From: Streptomyces albireticuli
Lineage (GTDB): Bacteria; Actinomycetota; Actinomycetes; Streptomycetales; Streptomycetaceae
DNA length: 64,000 nucleotides
Reading direction: 5' to 3'
NCBI RefSeq assembly: GCF_002192455.1
Contig: NZ_CP021744.1
Location: 558,001-622,000, forward strand
The translations under genes and the position numbers were made by a program. This document shows, in pieces, positions 16,501 to 23,558 of this stretch; position 1 is the first letter of the stretch, and each line of letters begins with the position of its first letter. The notes under the pieces are model-generated. The model was given only the letters and a program-made list of their open reading frames with translations, did no database searches and had not been told where the DNA came from.

Positions 16501-19500
16501 CGTCTCCCGTGCCACCCGGCGGTTCGCGGGGCCCGACGGCACCGCGATGACCTTCGCCGCCCGCGACGCGGGCACCGACCTCGCCGGCCTGGACATCCTC
16601 ATCATGGACGTCGGCGACGCCGGCCTGTGCGAGCTGACGATCCGGCGCGGCGAGGAGAGCGAGATCTGGCGGCGGCTGCCGCGCCGGGCCGCCGACTTCG
16701 CCGCGATCGTCAACGGCGCGGCGGGCCAGGCGTACGACTACGCGGGGCAGGCCGGGAGCAACCGCCCCGGTGTGCCGCTGTCCGCGGGTTCCCGGCTCCT
16801 GGTCGTCGACGCGGGCAAGGCACAGGAGGTGCCGCTGGGCGCCGTGCCCGACCTCGTCACCGGTCACGGCCCCCGCTGGCGTGCGGACAAGCCCGGCCGG
16901 GCGTACGCCTTCGACGGCCGGCAGCACGTCCTGACCATGGACGAGCGGCTGGACCGCGTCGCCACGACGGGCGACCTGACCCTGGAGGCGTGGGTCAACC
17001 CCGAGCGGGTACGTGGCGCGGCCCGCGTCGTCCACGCCAACACCGGCGACCACCCGTACACCCTCGGCCTGCTCGCCCCGCCCGCGCCGCCCGCGACCCC
17101 CGCGCTGTCCTTCGACGGCAAGAACGGCATCGCCGTCACGGAAACGCAGCTCGACATGTCCTCCAGCGACTTCACGGTCGAGTTCTGGGCGCGGCGGCCC
17201 GCGGCCCCCGACGGCCGCCCGCAGATCGTGGTCGGGCACGGCACGTCGCACGCCGCCGAGAGCTCCTCGCTGCACATCGGCTTCCGCGGGGACGGCGCCT
17301 TCACCTTCGCCTTCTACGGGGACGACCTCGACACCGAGGAGAAGTACACCGACACCGCCTGGCACCACTGGGCGTGCGTCTTCACCAAGACCTCCCGTGA
17401 GCAGGTGATCTACCGGGACGGCGCGGAGGTGGCCCGGCGCACGGCGACGCGCGAGTACCGGGGAGGCGGCCCCTTCAGCTTCGGCAGCTCCCACGCCGGC
17501 TGGATCCCGGACTACGCGCGCGTCGAGATGGACGAGGTCCGGCTGTGGGCCACCGCCCGTACCGCCACCCAGATCCGTGAGCGGATGGGGACCCGGCTCA
17601 AGGGCGACGAGGACGGCATCTGGGGCTGCTGGTCCTGCGCGGGGCCGGCTTCCGGGCCCGACGGCAAGCCGGTCGTCACCGACCGTTCGCCGCAGCACTA
17701 CCCCGTGACCCTGCGCGGTACCGTCACCACCGCCACCGCCCCCGAGGTGCTCACCGCCGGCGAGACCCCCGGCTACCGCATCGTCGCCGCCGTCGGCGAC
17801 CGCCTCACCGCCACCCGGGCCTCCTTCCCCCTGCGCGAGTGGACCCACCTGGCCGCCGCCTACGAGCAGTCGTGGGCGGTCGAGCTCGCCGACGGGGCGT
17901 TCCTGGAGGTGCCCGACAACGACGCGCTCGACGTCACCGGCGACCTCACCGTGGAGGTGTTCTGCCGCGTCGACGCCCTGGGCACCCCCCAGGGCCTGCT
18001 CTCCAAGGGGCGCGCCGCCGACGGGGCGGGCGGCAGCGTCCCGTACCGGCTGCTCGTCCTGCCCGACGGGCGGCTGGAGTTCGGCTTCGAGGAGCCGGAC
18101 GGGAAGCTCGTGCGGTTCACCTCCACCGGGAGCCTCACCGCCGGAACGTTCCACCGGATCGCCGTCGTCCGTAAGGGCGGCCGGTCGATGCAGGAGCGCA
18201 AGGGCTCCAAGGAGATCACGGCGGCGGGCGCCGACGGCAGGCCCGTCCGGCAGACCGTGGAGCTCGTGGAGTCGGTCGACCTCCAGGAGTGGCAGGACAT
18301 CCGCTTCTTCGTCGACGGCCGCGAGGCCGGCACCGCCCGCTACGAGGGGCCCGGCCCCAAGGGCAACACCGGCACCCTCGACCTCGGCCGGGTCCGGGAC
18401 GGCCTGGAGACGCGCGCCTTCACCGGCGTCGTCTCCGAGGCGCGGCTGTGGGGCGTGGCCCGCGACGCGGCCCAGCTCGGCACGCCGGTCTCGGCGCGCG
18501 ACCGCGGGCTGACGGCGCACTGGCGGTTCGAGGAGAACGCGGGCAACACCGCGGCCGACGCCACCGGCTCGCACGCCGCCCGGCTGCGGGGGGCCCGCTG
18601 GACGGCCAACCCCGACCCGCGCGGCAGCCTCTTCCGCCTCTACCGCAACGGCGTGTCCGTCGCCTGCGACCCGCTGGACGGCGAGGACTTCGCCGGCTAC
18701 GGGGACACCGCGCTCGCGCTCGGCGCCCGGCTCAAGGACGGCAAGGCCGACCAGCCGTTCCACGGCGTCCTGGAGGAGGTGCGGATCTGGCGCACCGCCC
18801 GCACCCAGGAACAGGTCCTCGACAACCTCTTCACCCGGCTCAGGGGCGAGAAGGAGGACCTGCTCGCCTACTGGTCCTTCGACCGGGCCTCCACCGACGA
18901 GACCGCGGACCTCGTGCGCGACGAGGGCCTGCGCGGCAACCACCTGACGCTCCGTGCCACCCCCGCCCGTCCGGCCGCCGTCCTGTCCACGGCCCCCGTC
19001 TCCAGCGACACCGCCCAGGTCCGCTCCGCCCTCGCGGCGATGCGCACCCCGTTCCACGAGAAGCTCTCGGGCTCGCCGGCCGTCGCCGAGTACGCCGACA
19101 TGCAGTACACCGTCAAGGGCGAGGCCTTCGGCGTGCTCAAGCGGGCGTACGGCTATCTGCGCGACGGGCGCTGGCACCTGGTCACCGGCTACAAGGTCGG
19201 CGACCTCGTCAGCGAGTGGGTCAGCCAGGTGCAGTTCGACCCGCAGCTGGTCGGCTACGTGGAGGGCGCGCCTCCGGTGCCGTCGGAGAACCTCACGCCC
19301 AACACGGTCGACCCCGACCGCGCGACCTACGACGGCGTCGCCTCGGTGGAGTTCACCCAGGCCGACCAGGTCGTCCACTCGCTCTCGTCGGCCAAGGAGC
19401 GCAGCGTCGACGCCGCGTTCGACTTCGCCCTCTCCAACGAGGTCGACGTCGACATGTGGATGATCGCCGCGCCGCTGGGCTTCGGTGTCGCCAAGTCCAT

Positions 19501-20944
19501 GGCGAAGGCCAGGGTGTCGGTGGGCGTGCGCGGCAGCCTGGAGTTCTCCAACAGCTGGGCCGACGAGACGGCCGTGTCGCAGGGCGAGAACACCGCCCGG
19601 GCCATGAAGGTCGACCTGTCGGGCAGCTGGGAGGACCCGCTGAAGCCGCTCAACGCGGCCGTGGGCCGCCGCTACGTGCCGGTGAACACCGGGTTCGCGG
19701 TGGTGCAGTCCCAGACCGCGGACGTCTTCGCGCTGCGGCTCGCGCACAGCGGCACCCTGGTCGCCTACCGCATCCAGCCCAACCCGGACATCCCCAAGGA
19801 CTGGAACGTCGTCCCCTTCCCCCTCAACCCCCGCTACACCAAGCAGGGCACGCTCGACGGCACGGTCGGCTTCGACGAGCGCGGCAGGGTCCTCGACCCC
19901 GACTACGCGGGCGCCCGCGAGCAGGGCGAGTACAGCTACTACAAGCCGCGCGAGGCGTACGCGATCAAGCGGCGGATCCAGCGTGAGCAGCAGCGGCTGC
20001 GCGGCTACTACGAGTCGGTGTCCACCGAGACCCACGCACCCGACCCGACCGCCGAGCGGGCGGGCCGGGTGCTGGGCGGCGCGATCGGCGGCGACACCTC
20101 GCCCGGCAAGGGGCGGGAGACCGCGGGCAGCGCCACCGGCGACGGGTTCTCACGCCGCGACCTGGTGAACACCTACGTCTGGACGGCGGACGGCGGCTTC
20201 TTCGCCGAGACGACGGAGACGACCGACGCCGTCAGCGAGACGACCTCCGGCTCGTACGCGCTGTCCGGCTCGGTGGGCGCCTCCGTGGGCACGTCCTTCG
20301 ATGTGATGGGCATCGGGGTCAACGCGCAGCTCGACGCCTCCCTCGGCGGCGGCATGTCCGTCACCCGGGCGCGCGGCAAGGAGGCGACGCGGTCCTTCGG
20401 GCTGAACGTCACCTGCGCGCCGTCGGGCAACGTCCAGCAGTACGACGCCAACCGGAAGCCGGTGTTCGACGCCGACGGCAAGCCGGTCAACGCGCCGGGC
20501 AAGGTGGACGCGTACCGGTTCCTCAGCTTCTACCTCGGCGAGGACACCGAGCACTTCGACACCTTCTTCCACAAGGTCGTCGACCCGTCCTGGCTGGAGA
20601 ACGGCACCGACCCGAACGCGGCCGCGCTGCGGCAGGCCCGTCAGTCGGACCGCAAGCCGCCGTGCTGGCGGGTGATGCACCGCGTCACCTTCGTCAGCCG
20701 GCTCCTGCCGCCGGTGGCCGCCACGGACGCCGCGCCGCTGGAGCGGGCGATGCGGCAGCTCGACGTGGAGAGCAACTACGAGCTCGTCCGGCGCCTCGAC
20801 CCCTACGTCAAGGGCGCGGCCACCGGGCTGCCCGAGCTCACCGCGGCCGTGCGCGCGGCCCTGGCCACGCACCTGCCGGAGCTGAGCCCGCACGCGGACC
20901 ACGTGATCGGCTTCCTCGCCCAGTACTACGGGGTCGAGGGCTGA
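13580..20944 (+). CDS. Giant LamG / ricin-like / coiled-coil protein of unknown function
   Basis: About 2,454 residues. TTG 13580 is chosen because GAGGAG lies five bases upstream and no better start is in phase. No signal peptide is visible. Approximate order: N-terminal beta-rich region (1-320); LamG-like domain (330-535, DFTVEFWARR, WHHWACV); coiled coil (645-695); ricin-type beta-trefoil (697-845, YLTVSGRLENG, KAISALDG); second coiled coil (852-907); two or three further LamG domains (1107-1370 and 1430-1650, plus 1690-1760). The C-terminal region (1790-2454) has Gly/Ser/Val-rich amphipathic stretches (SGSYALSGSVGASVGTSFD) reminiscent of pore-forming beta-hairpins. The architecture suggests a glycan-binding surface, cargo or toxin protein. 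Secretion route and role unknown. Confidence 0.85.
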   Translation: MSGEQHLSKVYSDRSYAHTTTVRHQGTTVALAMDDQRRLVYTVLDLSRHDDAKGELDAAYWSENPLPLRFPAETTDVGFAVAGATRMPVVKRGGRVEAAPDERLGEEEVDPFLSTTARLTALAPFHALSDGTHIVVLRQSVGAAHPDAVHKLADGGSSGDPGRADYAVDRDGAKVPLVAGTLLLDRFLLVGGELKPVLEARYRRSRHKNRPDSAKDSLGTTDMEGRPFHEPTQELSFVRHLSDGRFTALLVPTAVHGRQRWQIFAHNDATGRVDSFNVEQGRDGLFNLQGTQAWTSPDPAYRDAVYESGPGTCPFTGQPLIPVVSTEGHAETALAFGEDEGHVRVAAAPELAGRDFTVEFWARRTATGREEFLVGHGDEAGAHRRSLHIGFRGDDRFVFGFYQDDFDTDARGDDTAWHHWACVHDHATRRQSVYRDGQEVGTRTADGTYAGEGPLLLGKALWLGGARAELDEVRIWDRARTAEELKRDKGVRLIGNDAGLVAYYRFDEGSGTRLHDQTDRARHGELVGGPKWVTSEAPVGDHPGVRRDSFAVAGRATVSGLSAVLYHQQEETAVGYGQEPKPAKRQARVLLSYATSGPDPRTGAATGDACLATVDFGVGRDGRLAQVPDELALPVLAAPEASGDVEAISQLDARVRELDRTAAAKETEIARLAQQTADAQQAREERDALKSRLDGNVLAWFWRVRFKQRRDGQDLYLTVSGRLENGTPLIRTTDKDDANAVWHFVDHGGTHDGYPVFFMMNEAGGLDVHVRDESRDNGAELVLWRRNIRGWNSHFIVRDLGDGYSALVNRYSGKAISALDGINRDRVVQYDFGTATAGGEAAVVMERVRPRGYDSEIQSQHDRLTLAEARLREADAGQERIDRLRRELAVVQAELAAGRDELARLTGGLKGADDIALPMPQLSVDRTGLSCAGALLEFARGADRPYLLDSATGSVVLYFRGADGQFFATYYDTLVSRATRRFAGPDGTAMTFAARDAGTDLAGLDILIMDVGDAGLCELTIRRGEESEIWRRLPRRAADFAAIVNGAAGQAYDYAGQAGSNRPGVPLSAGSRLLVVDAGKAQEVPLGAVPDLVTGHGPRWRADKPGRAYAFDGRQHVLTMDERLDRVATTGDLTLEAWVNPERVRGAARVVHANTGDHPYTLGLLAPPAPPATPALSFDGKNGIAVTETQLDMSSSDFTVEFWARRPAAPDGRPQIVVGHGTSHAAESSSLHIGFRGDGAFTFAFYGDDLDTEEKYTDTAWHHWACVFTKTSREQVIYRDGAEVARRTATREYRGGGPFSFGSSHAGWIPDYARVEMDEVRLWATARTATQIRERMGTRLKGDEDGIWGCWSCAGPASGPDGKPVVTDRSPQHYPVTLRGTVTTATAPEVLTAGETPGYRIVAAVGDRLTATRASFPLREWTHLAAAYEQSWAVELADGAFLEVPDNDALDVTGDLTVEVFCRVDALGTPQGLLSKGRAADGAGGSVPYRLLVLPDGRLEFGFEEPDGKLVRFTSTGSLTAGTFHRIAVVRKGGRSMQERKGSKEITAAGADGRPVRQTVELVESVDLQEWQDIRFFVDGREAGTARYEGPGPKGNTGTLDLGRVRDGLETRAFTGVVSEARLWGVARDAAQLGTPVSARDRGLTAHWRFEENAGNTAADATGSHAARLRGARWTANPDPRGSLFRLYRNGVSVACDPLDGEDFAGYGDTALALGARLKDGKADQPFHGVLEEVRIWRTARTQEQVLDNLFTRLRGEKEDLLAYWSFDRASTDETADLVRDEGLRGNHLTLRATPARPAAVLSTAPVSSDTAQVRSALAAMRTPFHEKLSGSPAVAEYADMQYTVKGEAFGVLKRAYGYLRDGRWHLVTGYKVGDLVSEWVSQVQFDPQLVGYVEGAPPVPSENLTPNTVDPDRATYDGVASVEFTQADQVVHSLSSAKERSVDAAFDFALSNEVDVDMWMIAAPLGFGVAKSMAKARVSVGVRGSLEFSNSWADETAVSQGENTARAMKVDLSGSWEDPLKPLNAAVGRRYVPVNTGFAVVQSQTADVFALRLAHSGTLVAYRIQPNPDIPKDWNVVPFPLNPRYTKQGTLDGTVGFDERGRVLDPDYAGAREQGEYSYYKPREAYAIKRRIQREQQRLRGYYESVSTETHAPDPTAERAGRVLGGAIGGDTSPGKGRETAGSATGDGFSRRDLVNTYVWTADGGFFAETTETTDAVSETTSGSYALSGSVGASVGTSFDVMGIGVNAQLDASLGGGMSVTRARGKEATRSFGLNVTCAPSGNVQQYDANRKPVFDADGKPVNAPGKVDAYRFLSFYLGEDTEHFDTFFHKVVDPSWLENGTDPNAAALRQARQSDRKPPCWRVMHRVTFVSRLLPPVAATDAAPLERAMRQLDVESNYELVRRLDPYVKGAATGLPELTAAVRAALATHLPELSPHADHVIGFLAQYYGVEG

Positions 20945-20950
20945 TCGTCA

Positions 20951-20986
20951 GGTGTCCGGGCCGGGGGCTCCCCCGGCCCGGACACC
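20951..20986. terminator. Bidirectional terminator, perfect 16-bp stem
   Basis: The arm GGTGTCCGGGCCGGGG (20951-20966), loop GCTC, and its exact complement (20971-20986) lie between the convergent giant gene and the PNPOx-like gene. It would stop transcription from both sides. Confidence 0.75.
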
Positions 20987-21011
20987 CCGCGCGGCGCAGG
21001 GGGCCGTGCGC

Positions 21012-21527
21012 TCAGGCGAACCGCCACCGCGTCTGGCTGTAGAGCTCGCCCTTGCGGAAGCCGAAGGCCGTACGGGGGGCGACCTCGAAGACCAGGACCT
21101 CGCCCGCCACGGAACTGACGAACCCGCCCTCCTCCACCTCGAAGTGCCACTCCGCGCTGTATTTCGCCTCCCACGCCTCGGCGAGCGCCCGCAGCCGCGG
21201 CGCGCCGGTCACCCGCGCGGCCTCGCCCTCGACGACCAGGTCGAAACCCTCGTCGAGGCGGTTGCAGCCGGTGGTGAGGACGACATGCGGGTTGTCCCGG
21301 AGGTTCCTCGCCTTGCGTTCCTCCACGCCGGTGGAGAAGTACAGCGCGCCCTCGGTCCAGACGCCGATCAGCGGGGTGACGTGCGGCCGCCCGTCGGGGC
21401 GTACGGTCGTCAGCCAGTACACCTCCGCCCGGGCCAGTGCGGCGACGGCGTCCTGCCACTCCGTGGCGGTCGCTCCCTCGCTGCTGTAACGCGCGTCCAG
21501 TTCGGCGCGGGGTTCCTGGTCGGGCAT
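21012..21527 (-). CDS. Pyridoxamine 5'-phosphate oxidase-like (split-barrel) flavin/F420 protein
   Basis: 171 residues from ATG 21527. The split-beta-barrel pattern is clear: VYWLTTVRPDGRPHVTPLIGVW, LYFSTGVEERKARNLRDNPHVVLTTG, then FDLVVEGEAARV. This family binds FMN, F420 or haem and, in Streptomyces, includes many F420-dependent reductases. The 'R...GRPH' and 'K..NL..NP' positions match F420H2-dependent FDOR-B types, though the cofactor cannot be fixed by eye. It is monocistronic and convergent with the giant LamG gene, divergent from the Crp/Fnr gene. The 239 bases between those two genes show nothing else. Confidence 0.85.
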   Translation of the reverse strand: MPDQEPRAELDARYSSEGATATEWQDAVAALARAEVYWLTTVRPDGRPHVTPLIGVWTEGALYFSTGVEERKARNLRDNPHVVLTTGCNRLDEGFDLVVEGEAARVTGAPRLRALAEAWEAKYSAEWHFEVEEGGFVSSVAGEVLVFEVAPRTAFGFRKGELYSQTRWRFA

Positions 21528-21766
21528 GGGTGTCCTCCTGGAGACCGATGGTGCCCTGCCGGTGGGCGCCCCGCATCCGGAACGCGGAGTTCGCGGGGGA
21601 GGAGCACCGGCGGCACGCGGATCGCACCGGCGCCGCGTTCAGGACATTCAGGGCCGGAGGCCACCCCGTTCACCAGGGGCGTTGCCTCCTGCCGCACCCG
21701 CGTGGAGGCTGTCTCCCCGAGGTGCCGCGTGTCGGGCGCGGTCGAGCCAGGCGGGAGAGACGGCGG

Positions 21767-22450
21767 ATGAGGTTCGAGGACGGGGTACCGTTCGTGGTCC
21801 GGCTGGAGGCCGAGGACCGGCAGGCGCTCTTCGAGAGCGGGACGCCCCTCGTCTTCCCCGCCCGGCAGGTGCTCCTGCGGGAGCACGAGCCCACGGCGCA
21901 CGTGCTGATCCTGCTCTCCGGGTGGACGAAGGTGACCTCGGCCGCCGCCAACGGTTACGAGGCGCTCCTGGCGCTGCGCGGGCCCGGGGACATCGTCGGG
22001 GAGGGCGCCGTGCTCAGCGGGCGTCCGCGCGGGGCGACGGTGACGGCGCTGAAGCGGGTCGAGGCCCTCGCCGTGGAAGCCGCGCGGTTCAGCGGCCTCC
22101 TGGAGGAACGTCCCGACATCTCCCGGAAGTTGCTGGCCCTGACCTCCGACCGGATGCGCGACAGCGACCGCCGGCGCGTGCAGTACGCCGCGCTCAACGT
22201 GCAGGAACGCCTGGCCCTGTTGCTGCTGGAGCTGATCGACAGCCACGGCGAGGACGCGGACGAGGGCGTACAGCTGACGTCCGGGCTCACCCAGAGCGAG
22301 CTGGCGGGCTCGGTGGGCGCCTCCCGGGAAGCCGTGGCCCGGCTGCTGAAGGGGCTGCGCGAGCGGGGCATCGTGCGCACCGGCCGCCGGGGCCTGGTCG
22401 TGGTGCGCCCGGACGTGCTGCGGAAGATGGTGCGCCCGGAGAACCGGTGA
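21767..22450 (+). CDS. Crp/Fnr-family transcriptional regulator
   Basis: 227 residues. ATG 21767 follows a GGGAG and coincides with the start of the homologous region. Cyclic-nucleotide-binding jelly roll at about 10-125 (VLLREHEPTAHVLILLSGWTKV, GPGDIVGEGAVLSGRPRGATVTAL). Dimer helix near 130-160. Crp-type HTH at 175-225 (LTQSELAGSVGASREAVARLLKGLRERGIV). It has no Fe-S cysteines like Fnr. It stands 172 bases upstream of a nucleotidyl-cyclase gene in the same direction, so a ligand made by that operon is a reasonable guess. A CACATT-GGG-AATGTG dyad lies between them. Confidence 0.9.
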   Translation: MRFEDGVPFVVRLEAEDRQALFESGTPLVFPARQVLLREHEPTAHVLILLSGWTKVTSAAANGYEALLALRGPGDIVGEGAVLSGRPRGATVTALKRVEALAVEAARFSGLLEERPDISRKLLALTSDRMRDSDRRRVQYAALNVQERLALLLLELIDSHGEDADEGVQLTSGLTQSELAGSVGASREAVARLLKGLRERGIVRTGRRGLVVVRPDVLRKMVRPENR

Positions 22451-22516
22451 CGGACGTTCCCGCTGTGTCCCGGCCCGGCCGCCGGTCGCCGCGCGGGCCC
22501 GCTGTGTGTACGCGGT

Positions 22517-22531
22517 CACATTGGGAATGTG
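22517..22531 (+). promoter_or_regulatory. Perfect inverted repeat in the cyclase-operon promoter
   Basis: CACATT (22517-22522), GGG, AATGTG (22526-22531) form a perfect dyad about 90 bases before the cyclase ATG. A -10-like TAGGTT follows at 22534-22539. It could be an operator for the adjacent Crp/Fnr protein or for another dimeric regulator. Confidence 0.45.
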
Positions 22532-22622
22532 CTAGGTTCCGTCGCCTCAAACTCCGTATCGGTGGCATCTTTTCGGTGTCCCGAAGGGCCCTGAAGGCCC
22601 ACGTCTCCAGCGGAAGGCGGCC

Positions 22623-23558
22623 ATGCGCGAGCCTGTCAACCGGACCATCCTCCTCCTCGACATCGAGCGGTTCAGCCGCCGCGACGACGTGGTGCAGGCG
22701 GTGCTCCGGCGCACCCTGAACACGGTCGTCGACCAGACCCTGGTGACAGCCGGCGTCGAGGCCACCCAGCAGTACCGCGAGGACCGCGGCGACGGTCTGA
22801 TCGTGCTCCTCAGCGGGGACGTGGCCAAGACCGCGGTCCTGCGCGCGCTCCTCACGGTCACGCCCGAACTCCTGCACGACCACAACCGGCTGGCCTCGGG
22901 CAGCGCCCAGATGCGGCTGCGGATGGTGCTCGCGGCCGGAGAGGTCGCCCACGACCCGCAGGCGGGCACCACCGGCGGGCTGGTCGGCCACGACCTCAAC
23001 CAGGCGTTCCGGCTGCTGGACTCGGACGCCCTGCGCGAGGCCCTCGCCGCGCGGACGGACTCGCACTGCGTCCTGGCGGTGAGCACGCCGGTGTACGAGG
23101 GGGTCGTCCGGCACGGCCACCGCGGCGTCCGGCCGGAGCAGTTCCGGCGGGCGGACGTGACGGTCAAGGACGGCGTGCTGTCCGCCTGGCTCCACGGGGA
23201 CGACGCCTCCGCGGCCCCGGAGGGGACGGAGCCGGGGCCTCGCGAACCGGACGGGCGGGAGCGGGCGGCGTCCGCCGCCTCGGGCGGCCACCGGGACCGG
23301 GCGCCGTCCCGGCCCCGCCCCGAGCCGCAGTCGCCGTCGCCGTCGCCGGAACGGCCCGCCGGTGCGGTCTTCCACTTCCACGGGGCCCCGGTGGTGCACG
23401 GCTCGGTGGTCGGAGGTGACCAGCACGGGGTGAGCGGCGGCGGCCCGGTGAACGGTGATGTCGTGCTCGGAGGGTCCGTCACGAAGACGGCGCCGAACGG
23501 CCGTACCGGCGAAGGCCAGGGCGAGAACGACCAGGACGGGAACGGGGACCGACCATGA
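22623..23558 (+). CDS. Class III-like nucleotidyl cyclase with Gly-rich tail
   Basis: 311 residues, ATG 22623. The N-terminal 190 residues match the class III cyclase core seen in actinobacterial conflict systems: ILLLDIERFSRRDD with metal-site Asp13, then YREDRGDGLIVLL with Asp57 (second metal aspartate). After that come LRMVLAAGEV and GHDLNQAFRLLDS. A Pro/Arg-rich linker follows, and a C-terminal module GSVVGGDQHGVSGGGPVNGDVVLGGS. That GDQHGVSGG module recurs in the next protein, which overlaps by ATGA. The role is probably cyclic-nucleotide signalling. Whether it makes cAMP, cGMP, cCMP or cUMP cannot be read from the sequence. Confidence 0.8.
   Translation: MREPVNRTILLLDIERFSRRDDVVQAVLRRTLNTVVDQTLVTAGVEATQQYREDRGDGLIVLLSGDVAKTAVLRALLTVTPELLHDHNRLASGSAQMRLRMVLAAGEVAHDPQAGTTGGLVGHDLNQAFRLLDSDALREALAARTDSHCVLAVSTPVYEGVVRHGHRGVRPEQFRRADVTVKDGVLSAWLHGDDASAAPEGTEPGPREPDGRERAASAASGGHRDRAPSRPRPEPQSPSPSPERPAGAVFHFHGAPVVHGSVVGGDQHGVSGGGPVNGDVVLGGSVTKTAPNGRTGEGQGENDQDGNGDRP

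Noticed and set aside
13016..20035. A 2,339-codon open frame on the minus strand
   Set aside because: It lies opposite the LamG giant. Its sequence is compositionally monotonous (repeats of A, G, R, V, P), lacks any domain and arises from the high-GC codon pattern of the plus-strand gene.
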